DNA of 64,000 nucleotides, taken from NCBI GenBank assembly GCA_002286855.1, contig NRSV01000089.1, positions 1 to 64,000 on the forward strand, read 5' to 3'. Position 1 is the stretch's first letter. Every line of letters begins with the position of its first letter. Positions 54,116 to 63,533 of the stretch are shown piece after piece. The DNA comes from Bipolaris cookei. Taxonomy: Eukaryota > Ascomycota > Dothideomycetes > Pleosporales > Pleosporaceae. Position numbers and translations under genes: made by a program. The notes under the pieces are model-generated. The model was not told where the DNA came from. It made no database searches and worked only from the letters and a program-made list of their open reading frames with translations.

Positions 54116-56353
54116 CTGGACTAGATCCCATAACCTTGTCATCGAGACTACCCCTTTGGCCATATTTCTGCACAAGCTGAGCGCTTCTAGCCAGTAGAGA
54201 CATTTTTGCTCAAGAAATGCGTCTATAGCCCCAGTGATTTCTTGATTAGTAGCACTAGGTTTTGAGTCGCAGAAGTGGTCAACCCAGTACACACATGGGT
54301 AGCGCGACACGGCTAGAGGATCGGGAAGAAGTGGCTTGACGTCTTCTATAGCATATCCAGGCGCTTGAAGGTTGTATATATCTCTGCGCAGTGTCTCGTG
54401 CAGAATTGCAAGTGATTTCGCGAAGATGTCTTGATGTACACATTCTATACTGTCTAGAAAGACGTTATTCAACGCTTTCGTGACAAGGAAGTCCTTAGCT
54501 GACTGATGCACAAAGTACACCGTATCGTCTCGCAGCGTTAGGAATGATCCGCAGAGACCGATGATCTCCCGCACAGACTCTAGGTCATCAGCAAGGTCTG
54601 CAAGCTGTTCAGTGAGCACAACTAGCTCAGCGACTGTGACCGGTCGATATAGGACAGCAGCCACTGCCAGCACCCGCAGACATCTTCGAGCGCTACTAGA
54701 CTTGCGTATCTGGTGTAGCATCTGCCTATAAAGTAAGTCTAAACCAGGCGGGAACTGGGCTAGCTTCTCTTGCACGTCCCACTTCGGCGTCGCTTTGAGG
54801 TCTTGGCACACCAACGCAACCCAGAGGAAGGTGTCGTTCGCGTTCGACGTTAAGTGCTGGAGCACCGCGTCTTGCACCTCTGGCGTGTAGCGCTTCTCTT
54901 GGGCTAGGCGACACACCTTCTGCTGGATAAACACCTCTACTGCTGCAGCCACCGACTCGGCGTTCAACTCAAGGCTGAGCCTCATTTCGTGCTCAGCACG
55001 CTCTAGTTCTTCCTCAATATCTGGCCAGTTGCGACTAGACACGATCCACTTGACGCGAGAGGACGCAGACGAGTGCTTCGCGATAAAGCTAAGCAATTTT
55101 GGTAAGTCTGTCGCGCATTCATCGAGCGCGTCAATAATTAGGTACGTTGTGCCTAGGCCTGCATCTTGCAGCACGTCGGCGAAGATTTCCGTCAGGGCGA
55201 CCCAGGCATTCGCGTCCTCGAACAAGCTTTTGCCTGCGTGGTCGTGCTTCCTGCGAACATGCGATGCAAGCGACGGCTGCCGGTGCACAAGCATGTACAG
55301 CAAGCCCCGCAGCACAGCTGTGGCACTATTAATGCGCGTGTCAGTCGCCTGGCAGAAAAAGTATGATATAAGGGTAGGTTTCAGCGTCAAGTTTTGCAGT
55401 TCGTCGATAATGCCACACAGCAGCATTGTCTTGCCTTTGCCAGGATCGCCTTTCACCCAGAGCAGTCCGCTGTGTTGGTCCTCATGCCACTGCTTGAACG
55501 TGGTGTTGTCGAGGATCCAGCGGTAGGAGTCTGCTAGCAGTCCACCTTTGGTGTCCTCAATGCGCTTCTTGTCGTCGCACGGATCTGTTTGGCGTATGTC
55601 TTGAATGCATTGTTCTAGCTTGTTGACCTCGTCCATCAAACGCTTGAACGCGCCGGCCTCGCCCTCGCCATATAACGGCGCTAACTCAACATCGAGGATA
55701 CCTTGCAGGCAATATGCTTTGTCCTCGTCGCGCCTAGTCGTCCGGCCTTCTGCCCACCTCAACCGCTCGTTAACGATAAACCGAGAAAGCGGGGCCCCGT
55801 TGAGCACTTCGGACGGAATGCTAGTTATCTCGTGGATCATTATCTGCAATGACGTCTTGCTACCAAGACTCTCTCCTTCTTGCGAGAAGAACTCGACTAT
55901 GGCTGGAGCAAGAAGCTCTTGGAGAGTCCAGCCACGCTTAAACCACCGGCTCGACCTAAAAGCAGGTTCCCAGCTAAGCCTAGCAGCTCTGTCGCAGGGT
56001 TTCCTCTTCCTTTTCCAAACATCCGACAGATATACATAACACCGAGCTGCATCGCGGTACCAGCGAAACATCGATCGGATGGAGAAGGTAAGTTCAGCCT
56101 TGTTGGCCTTGTCAATGCAGCACGTGTCGATCCAGAAGTACTGGAGGCTGTCGCACCGTGCCTGTTCTCCGCAGAAGATGATCTTCTTATAGCCTGGCTT
56201 TGTCTTGCCGCCGCCTGTCTGGAGGTCTGCAAAGGTCACCTCGTCGCCATCTGCGCCCCAGGTGTGTGAAAGTATCGCGTAAGGGGGTATGTCGCCATCA
56301 TCAAAGCTATGGATGCTGAGATCTCCGCTTTCGCTGTACTATAAGAGCCGCAT

Positions 56354-56912
56354 AGATTCGTGTGGGTTTATAGTAGGTACATGCGATGAGAGTAGGACTC
56401 GAAAGGTTGAATTTGGTAGCCTAGTCGCGAGGGCGCTTGTTGCTTGTTAGCTGCTTTCCTGCTAGATACCGATGGACGGTCAGCATACAGAGAGAATGAC
56501 GAGCAGGTGCACCAGCTAAGGTACCGGCAGGATCCTGTGATGCGTCAAGATGTCGCGAGCTGAGGCTGCCAGCTCTCGCTGTGTTGTTGACTTGGTGCTG
56601 AAGCCTGTGTGAAGCCCCAGGCGGGGTATGTAAGGCGTGCTATGCATGCGCCGTGCATTGCTCGCAAGGCTGAAGCGCGTCTGCATTGAAAGCTGCAGAG
56701 GATATGAGGCCCCTAGGCGCTGTTGGTAGGGGTCTAAGCACCGACGCGCTCAAAGCTTGCCCGTTCCGATGCAGGACAAATGAGAGAGCAGTCACACAAA
56801 TACAACACTTATGAATAACATCTAACTTAGGTTTGAATTTAACTTAGAATACCCTTTCTATCCAGCCTGCGCAACGCCGCGAAACCCATCATACGGAGCT
56901 AGAGAATGTGGT
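56354..56912. other. region between NLR start and transposase end
   Basis: About 560 bp holding the NLR promoter. I searched by eye for a Pogo terminal inverted repeat on either strand and found none, so the 3' end of the adjacent transposon cannot be placed here. No open frame of note. Confidence 0.5.
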
Positions 56913-58613
56913 CTAGTACATCATGGCTACACGCGCTTTCCATGCAGATACCGGCGCATGCGTTAGCTCAGGCGCATCGATCCGCTGCGCTACTGTGGGC
57001 TTTGGCGACGGCAGGACCGTTGATCCTTCTAGCGCGTCGCCCTTGCGCTTACGCCCGCGCTTCGGCTTGCCTGCTAAAGCTTGCTCCTTCGCAGCACGCT
57101 TCGCTCTAGCCTCTTCAAGGTCTTGAAAACTCATCACCTTAGTCTTGCCTAGAACTACCGACTTTGTCAACCAGCGGGTTTTGGCTTTTTGACTGATCTG
57201 AAGGAGGAAATAATTACGATCTTTAAGGAGGGCCTGCTCAGCGAAGGATACCTTAGCCGCGCTTGCTAGTTTCTATATGCGTCTCTATAGACGGTCTTTG
57301 CTCGTCTTTTCAAGCACGTGTGTGTCCTTTGTGATTAGATCATGCAGCGACGTAAGCGCTTCTGTCGTCACTGGTGTTACTAGCGTAGTAGGCGTACGAA
57401 GCACATCGTCCAACATATCAGCACTCGCAGTCTCGGTTCCTAGATTTAATATATTGCTTACTTCCGCTGGAGGTTTAGGGACATCTCTAAGCACTCGTTC
57501 CGGGTTAAAAGGGAACAGGCTAGTTGCAGACCACCCAGCTCTGATGTTCCTTTTAGTTAGTGTGCGATCTCTTGCAGGGCTATAGAGATAAGTGAAATGC
57601 TCTTTGCTAACAATATCTACGCCTCCTTGGTTGAGTCGCTCGATTTGTTCACGATACGCGCTCTTCAAAGGTGCAAAAGGGCCGACATCGCATGGCTGCA
57701 GCTTGTGAGAGGTGTGAGAAGGCAGACGACATAAGATAATGTTGTTAGTAAAGCAGAACTCTAGGATTTCGAGCGTTTCATGAGTCCCAAAGCCATCACA
57801 GATTAGCACTCGTGGGTTTCTACCTGCTCCCTCACGTGTCTGGGGGTCAAACACGCGCTTGAGCCACTCCAAGCTAATCTTAGAGTCGTTGTACCCATTC
57901 TCTGAGTGCGCATAGTGCCATCCAGGGGTACTGTGGGTGGTCCAGTTACTGCGATGGGTCGATGCTGGCCATATGATAAGTGGCAGGAGGGCCCTTCCGT
58001 CAGCACTGATGCACTCAATAGCAGTAACCATAGTGCGCTTGACACCCGCACCCCTACTACCTTGCCGATCGTCCTTGCCGACTAAGACTTTTGCGGAGCC
58101 AAGCATGCTTAGCATGACTCCAGTTTCGTCCATATTATACACGTTTTCCGGTAGTACGCTTGGATCCTGTAGTACCTGGCCAATCACATCGAACCACTCT
58201 ACTGTCTTCTCGTATATATTGTTTCAATGACGCTTCCAGTCTATCGATCTAACCCTTTTCGCGTGGAGTTCGGGGTGACGCTTCTCGAACGCTCGTGGCC
58301 AGTTCTTCCCTGGACGCTTGATCGACTCGCTCTTCGTGGACCGCTGGCGGGCTATGCTAAACGCTAGCGAGCGAAGGTACTTAACGCGCACAGGTTGTCC
58401 GAGACTAGACATTAGTAGCAGGAACTTTACAAGCGCATTCTCCTCCTCTCGAGTCAAGTACTGCTGACTCTGAGCCTGCTCTGCTCGCGAGCGTCGTCCA
58501 AGCCTACGGTGGATCAGAGTTGAGACAGGGACATCGCCGTGCTCTGATCGAGCAGCACACGTATCACGCACACCCTCAGGCAGACGTTGCGCGAGCGCCT
58601 GGCTGGCTGGATC
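56913..58613 (-). pseudogene. Pogo/Fot1-type transposase, copy 1, three nonsense codons
   Basis: One reading frame runs from ATG 58613 (MDPASQALAQRLPEG) to 56913 with no frameshift. The N-terminal CENP-B/Tc5-type helix-turn-helix includes LTREEENALVKFLLLMSSLG and RQRSTKSESIKRPGKNW. The DDE core has YNMDETG, VLICDGFGTHET and SHKLQPCDVGPFAPLK. The C-terminus is basic (KPKRGRKRKG). Three in-frame stops break it: TGA 58224-58226, TAG 57285-57287 and TAG 57273-57275. Where the homologous copy 2 can be compared, the last sits where that copy has Gln. All can arise from single C-to-T changes. Confidence 0.85.
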
Positions 58614-58894
58614 CATGTTCGTGGTTGTGGTGACTGCGGGATACCTCGAGCGAGAAGCCAACCGAATCCACCACCGATCTGCTTCTAAGAATAGCCAGCA
58701 ACACGCAGCACCCGATAGAGGCTTCTAGAACTCTGCGCCACAGCTTCAGCCCTTTTAGCATAGCGCAGGTGCACATCGTAGGCCGCTAAGCGTTCGCAAT
58801 CCAGCTGTGCCAGCGTTTTAAATCCTTTCGCTAATGCGAAGGACTGGCACACCGAGCCGGAAAAACTCGGAGCGCATCTAAACAGAGGCTGCAT
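58614..58894 (-). other. conserved upstream frame of the Pogo element
   Basis: A 69-codon minus-strand frame starting at 58894 (MQPLFRCAPSFSGS, ending at 58685) contains VHLRYAKRAEAVAQSSRSLYRVLRV. Similar wording appears at the same place in copies 2 and 3. It may be an unrecognised first exon or leader peptide. It is not in frame with the transposase without a splice. Confidence 0.35.
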
Positions 58895-59409
58895 ATCTTT
58901 ACAGTATGGCTAAAGATTCTTTAGCTTACTCTAAGTTATATATAATCTCCGAATAGGCAAGTAGAGCTTCTGTAAGAGGTAGGACAGGGGTGTTTTGGCG
59001 TTGCACCTTCCCACGCTTAGCACGAAAGACTCACGTATGCCCCTTAGATCGCTGTAATTTTACTATTTAAGGCTTGCGATAGATAGAGGTAGATCTAGCA
59101 AGCATACAAATGTGTATTTATGTCTAAGAACCTCTGCAGCTTGGGCGTAAGGTGTTTGGGGCAGTGTTGGTGGTTCGTTGCGGAGGGATGTTCGACCCAC
59201 AGGGATTGACGTTACCTGTACGGTTTGGATACACAATAGGCAATAGTAGTAGGATGGGTGTGCAAATAGTCTGTATTGATACGAGACAGATCGCTAGAGA
59301 GCTACTCTACCGATCTGGGGGTTTATATACGTGAGGCTGACTAATATGGGCTGACAGCCCCTGACAGGGACAGCGGGAGGCTGTTCCTGACATTGATTCA
59401 TCGTGGATC

Positions 59410-59735
59410 TTAGTAACATCCATAGTCGCCTAATTGGTAACTGCATTTAAGACCGTAATCCTTAGCGCAATCCGACACCAAGCTACCATGATATCCACTG
59501 CACCAAAGCTTTTCAAATTAGTTCTAGGAGGTGGTGAGATTCTAGGTTATTGTCTGCGTACGATTTTGTTTCCATCGGAGCTGCATGCCTTAACCCTTTT
59601 ATTAGTGTGACAAATTCTTGTAGTAAGCAAGACACTTAAACGTACCTCGTATGTGCCTGAAGATTGTGTGCACTGTCCATGAACGTGGACTAGAGATAGT
59701 GCAGTAGCGAGGATATAAGTAAATGAGATACGCAT
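59410..59735 (-). CDS. cysteine-rich small secreted protein, three exons (effector candidate)
   Basis: A short gene assembled by eye: exon 1 59646-59735, exon 2 59562-59588, exon 3 59410-59508, all phase 0, giving 71 residues. Residues 1-20 form a clear signal peptide (positive Arg2, hydrophobic TYILATALSLV, cleavage near HG|Q). The remaining 51 residues have six cysteines at 22, 32, 42, 53, 61 and 70, evenly spread and even in number, as in disulfide-stabilised secreted peptides. Intron 1 (59589-59645, GTACGT...AAG) is 57 nt and stop-free, so retention gives a 62-aa form lacking exon 3. Intron 2 (59509-59561, GTACGC...CTAAT...AAG) is 53 nt. I do not recognise a family. It sits between transposons near the NLR gene. 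Exon 3 is the key support, since it adds four cysteines in frame before a stop. Confidence 0.55.
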
Positions 59736-59835
59736 GTTGATTATTGGTGGTGCAGAATTTACCCTAATAGTGGCTGAAGTCTTGTAAAGCGTGAAAATTG
59801 AATAGTACTTCCTAACCTTGAGGACAAGTTGAAGA

Positions 59836-59842
59836 CTTTATA
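59836..59842 (-). promoter_or_regulatory. TATA-like element of the cysteine-rich gene
   Basis: Read on the minus strand this is TATAAAG, about 100 nt upstream of the ATG at 59735. It is in the right position for a core promoter, but the surroundings are AT-rich, so chance occurrence is possible. Confidence 0.35.
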
Positions 59843-60145
59843 AATCTCTAATAAGGAGGCTAAGGCTCAGACGTTAATGAACCTCTCGCCGGAGGTTGAC
59901 GGAAGCTAGTAAGCACTGCTGTACTGTGGTTGCAGGCATAAGTATTGTTCGGTCCGACGAGGTGGGGCCCGAAGGCGTGTAACGGTACATTGAATTTAAA
60001 TTAGGCCGAGTACAAAGATACCGTCGTGAGAGGGCCATTAGGTGTTATGCTGATTATTCCGCCGTCAGTACACGCTGAGGAAATCTGAGATTGGAGCCGA
60101 CTTTTCCTAGTGGAACGGCGCAATCGCGATGCCTGTCCGCGCGAT
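59843..60145. other. unassigned sequence between the cysteine-rich gene and the Pogo relic
   Basis: No open frame, repeat or RNA recognised. Confidence 0.4.
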
Positions 60146-60192
60146 TACAGTGTCTGTGCGCGTGCCGCCCATGTTCGCGTGCCGCCCACCCC
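60146..60192. repeat. doubled 17-bp subterminal motif of Pogo relic
   Basis: The unit CGCGTGCCGCCCA(T/C) occurs twice, 17 bp apart, just outside the 3' end of the relic transposase at 60291-61247, in the same relative place as the doubled motif at 5925-5960. Probable terminal repeat of that element family. Confidence 0.4.
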
Positions 60193-60290
60193 AACCACTT
60201 TACGCAGTGTAGACAGATAGAGCTGTGGAGCCACGCACAATAGCTATTATCGCAAGAAAACTTGGAGCAGTTCTCTATTAAATATTCTAA

Positions 60291-61247
60291 TTAATTCCCT
60301 AGCTCAAACTTTTTGCGTGGGGCGATTTTGCGGCCACGGCTGTTGTATGTAGGTGGAGGGGTTGGGGAACGCGCCGTAGCAACACAACAACTACGGGCAG
60401 CTGCAGCACCACGACTCTGCTTCTTTCTAGGTGCTGCAGACTGTGAAGCTTTCCGCTTGCCTCTTTGGGTCAGTCGTATAGCTTCTACAGCATCGCGCTC
60501 TTGCTTTTGACGCTCTCGTTCAGCTTTGCGTGCAGCTGCTTCCTCACGCTTCAGCTGTGCTCGCTCAGCAGCCTCCTTTCTCCTTGTTGCAGCAGCAGCT
60601 TTCTTCTCAGCGTCAAGCTTTTGCTTCAGCTTCCTGTTAGACTCATGGAGCTCTCGCTCAGTGTGTTTGCGGAGCTCGTTGTCCCTCTCCTCCTGCTCAA
60701 ATACATCCTGAAGGTGTTGAGCCTCATTCACTCCCCGGGGAGAGTACCATTGTGTCTTTGAGCGAGTCTCTTTGCGCTGAATAAGCGGCAGAGGCTTGCT
60801 CTTTGTAGACTTGCTCTTTGTAGACTTGCTCTTTGCGTGACTTAGAGTATCTTGCAAGTTGTCCCTCTCCATCTTCAGCAGCTCATTTTGGGTTGTAAGC
60901 TGGTGGAGTGTTTGCCGCAGCTCCTTTGCCTCGTCCGTAGTCGGGTCCTGCACAGATTGCCGCCAAATCCTGTCATTGTGTCGCCAGTCGTTAGCTTCAT
61001 TGAAGGCTTGTGCTGCAGCTGCCTCCGCTTGGCTGGGGGTGAAGCGGTCGAGTATCACGTTGGGGTTGAGCGGAGCGATCCCTACTGCCTCAAATGAGCG
61101 GAGAATAAGCTTCGCAGTAAATGTCTGCGTCCAGGCTTGCCAGAAGATCCTAAAGAAATCACCTTTCTTAATTGGCGTTAAGCCTTGGCTGTTGTGGAGG
61201 TGATTCGCAAGAACTATGGAGTAGTTGGTTGCTAATGGCGAAAAGCA
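60291..61247 (-). pseudogene. Pogo-type transposase relic, C-terminal half (interrupted)
   Basis: The minus-strand frame has FSPLATNYSIVLANHLHNSQ, LTPIKKGDFFRIFWQAW, LRSFEAVGIAPLNPNVILDRF, then a coiled coil (KELRQTLHQLTTQNELLKMERDNL). A very basic, Ala/Lys/Arg-rich tail ends at 60291. These match the C-terminal half of Pogo/Fot1 transposases. The frame stays open beyond 61247, but that extra part reads the terminal repeat of the neighbouring element, so the true coding relic stops where copy 2 was inserted. A 15-bp repeat (GACTTGCTCTTTGTA, 60795-60838) encodes KSKSTKSKST. Confidence 0.75.
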
Positions 61248-61857
61248 TAACCTCCCTCCCCGTAGGTAGAACATCCCACCGCGCAGAACCATGAAGATCT
61301 TCCAGCAACACCATGCAGCAGCCCACCATCCTACCGAGTTCAAACGAATCCAATAACGTACTTGATAGGTGGTAAAATTTATTTTAAACATCAAAAAGCA
61401 AAATTACAACAGTCTTGGTTGACGTTACAAGGAATCTATCTGCAGCGCTATGCACTGTGAACACGGCCCACCCCTGTCTTATTCAATGCGATGACAATCG
61501 CTATCTCGGAGGTCTTAGGACATGCGCTGGTATGTCTAGCATCTACTAGTAGGTTATGAAGTTGTGCAGTGGCCTACAAGACCTTGTCCGGAATTGCCCG
61601 CGAAGACAAGCAAACTCCTGCGAGCAAGAAAGCAATACTCGCGTGCTGAGAAAGCACGTTCTGTATGTTTAGCGTCCTACATTGTACACATACGCTATGC
61701 TCGAATCGCTTAAGCTGTGGCGCATGCTTCTCGAAGCTTCTCTTCTCGCGTGCTGCGCCTGCTAGTTATTCTTAGAAGCTGACCGTGTAGAGAGCGAGGG
61801 TGAGGCCGTTGTTGGCGTTTTGCGCGAGCCAGCCCTCCTTCCTCCGCATACGTTGCC

Positions 61858-63533
61858 ATGGACCCAGCCAGCCGAGCGCTGGCGCAGGCTCTGCCTGCAG
61901 GCGTGCCCGATACGTTTGCTGTTCGATCAGAACACAGCAATGTCCCGATCTCTACCCTGGTCCATCGGCGTAACGGACGACACTCGCGGGGGGAGCAGGC
62001 CCGAAGCCAGCAGTACCTCAGCCAAGAGGAGGAGAAAGGCCTGATCCAGTTCTTGCTACTGATGTCTAACCTTGGCCACCCAGTGCGAATGAAGTTCCTC
62101 CGCTCCTTAGCTTTTAGTATAGCCCGCCAGCGGTCTACGAAGACGCAACCAATCAAGCCCCCGGGCAAGAACTGGCCGAAAGCCTTCGCCGAGCGGCACC
62201 CTGAACTACAAGCAAGAAAAGTTAAATCGATAGACTGGAAGCGTCACAAGAACAACGTATATGACAAGATAGTCGAGTGGTTTGATATAATCGGACAGGT
62301 ACTAGAGAATCCAGATGTCCTCCCAGAAAACGTCTATAATATGGATGAGACTGGTGTCATGCTAAGCATGCTTGGTTCAATTAAGGTCTTGGTAGGTAAG
62401 GATAACCGGCGGAACTATGAGGTGGAGGCGTGAAACGGACGATGGTCACCGCGGTCGAATGCGTGAGTGCAGATGGTAGAGCGCTGCTACCACTAATTAT
62501 CTGGCCCGCTTCAACCCACCGCAGCAATTGGACCACTCACGAGACGCCAGGATGGCACTATGCGCACTCTGAGAACGGGTACAACGACTCTAAGATCAGT
62601 TTAGAGTGGTTTACGCGTGTGTTCGATCCTCAAACTAAAACACGAGCTAATCGAAAGCCACGTGTGTTAGTGTGCGATGGCTTTGGGAGCCATGAAACGC
62701 TCGAGATCCTAGAATTCTGTCTTACAAACAATATTATTCTGTGTCGTTTGCCCTCTCACACATCTCATAAGCTACAACCCTGCGACGTTGGGCCTTTCGC
62801 ACCCTTGAAAACGGCATACCGTGACCAGGTTGAACGACTGAACCGAGGAGGCGTAGACATAGTCGGCAAAGAGCATTTCACCTACCTATACCGTCCTGCC
62901 AGGGAAATGGCATTAACCCGAAGGAATATCAGGCCCGGGTGGTCTGCAACCGGCCTGTACCCTTTTAATCCAAATAGAGTACTAAAAGACATCCCCAAAC
63001 CTCCAGCTGCAGTTGACATTCCAGGAACCACTATTGCGAGCACTAATGAGAATGACACAACGCCTCAAATACCTATGACGCCAGTAACACCAGTGACGGC
63101 GGAAGCGCTTACATCGTTGCATAATACGATCAAGCAGGACATCCATGTGGCTGACGAGACGAAGAGGCGTATACAGAAACTTACAAATGCTGCTCAGATC
63201 TCGTTTGCTGAGCGAGTCCTCCTAAAGGACCACAACCAATTTCTTTTCAAGATAAACAACGAAGCTAAAGCTCGTCGATCCACCAGGTCAGTCGTGCTAG
63301 GCAAGGCGAAAGTAATGAGCTTCGAGGACCTTGAAGAGGCGAAGGCAAGGCGTGCTGCAAAAGAAGAAGCTGCCGCAAAGAAGAGGCAGCGTAGTCGTAA
63401 ACGCAAAGGTCTCACACTAGAAACAAACGCCAGTTCGTCGTTATATAAAGGTGAAACAGTGCAGGTGTACGAAGCGATAGCGCCAGCAAGCGCTTCTACG
63501 TCGTGGAGGGCTCCCGTAGCGCGGATGTACTAG
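61858..63533 (+). pseudogene. Pogo/Fot1-type transposase, copy 2, one frameshift
   Basis: Two overlapping frames (61858-62433 and 62430-63533) together cover a full transposase. The first has the helix-turn-helix (LSQEEEKGLIQFLLLMSNLG) and NVYNMDETGVML. The second has RTMVTAVECVSADGRALLP, VLVCDGFGSHET and SHKLQPCDVGPFAPLK, with a basic tail (KRQRSRKRKG). The break near 62405-62430 is explained by the loss of a single base in a glycine-rich turn; everything else is intact. It is clearly younger than copy 1. Comparison with copy 1 shows most residues shared, with scattered differences. Confidence 0.85.

Larger units (their letters stand above)
53026..56353 (-). pseudogene. HET-NACHT-WD40 (HNWD/NLR-type) gene with a stop at codon 5
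   Basis: Architecture of Podospora het-E/het-D/het-R incompatibility genes. The HET domain begins at ATG 56353 (IPPYAILSHTWGAD, FWIDTCCIDKAN, RGWTLQELLAP). The NACHT domain follows, with Walker A GDPGKGKT (about residue 290) and Walker B-like TYLIIDALDEC. A helical region and winged-helix-like VYFVHQSAKDFL come next. Intron 54055-54115 joins LWDLVQ to GLGDTDVLNK. Four 42-residue WD40 repeats (LEGHS..SVTSVAFSHDSTRL) and a degenerate fifth follow. Exons 54116-56353 and 53026-54054 would give 1088 aa. Codon 5 (56339-56341) is TAG where relatives have Gln (MRLLQYS). The next in-frame ATG would delete part of the HET domain. Otherwise the frame is intact, so the mutation is probably recent, or the allele is silenced. 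Confidence 0.85.
56913..59214 (-). mobile_element. Pogo-family transposon copy 1
   Basis: The right (5') end at 59214 carries the shared terminus (read on minus: TAACGTCAATCCCTGTGGGT...GAACATCC) after a TA dinucleotide. The 5' flank of the transposase (58614-59214) is colinear with copies 2 and 3. The left (3') end is unresolved. Either it decayed near 56800, or the element extends through the NLR to 52345. Confidence 0.7.

Noticed and set aside
59140..59215. Initially read as an LTR end
   Set aside because: Comparison with 52345 and 61248 shows the same block at the 5' side of three Pogo-family copies next to TA, so it is a transposon terminus.
61248..61394. N-terminal extension of the 367-codon minus-strand frame at 60291-61394
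   Set aside because: This part reads through the terminal repeat of Pogo copy 2; the apparent fusion is an insertion artefact.
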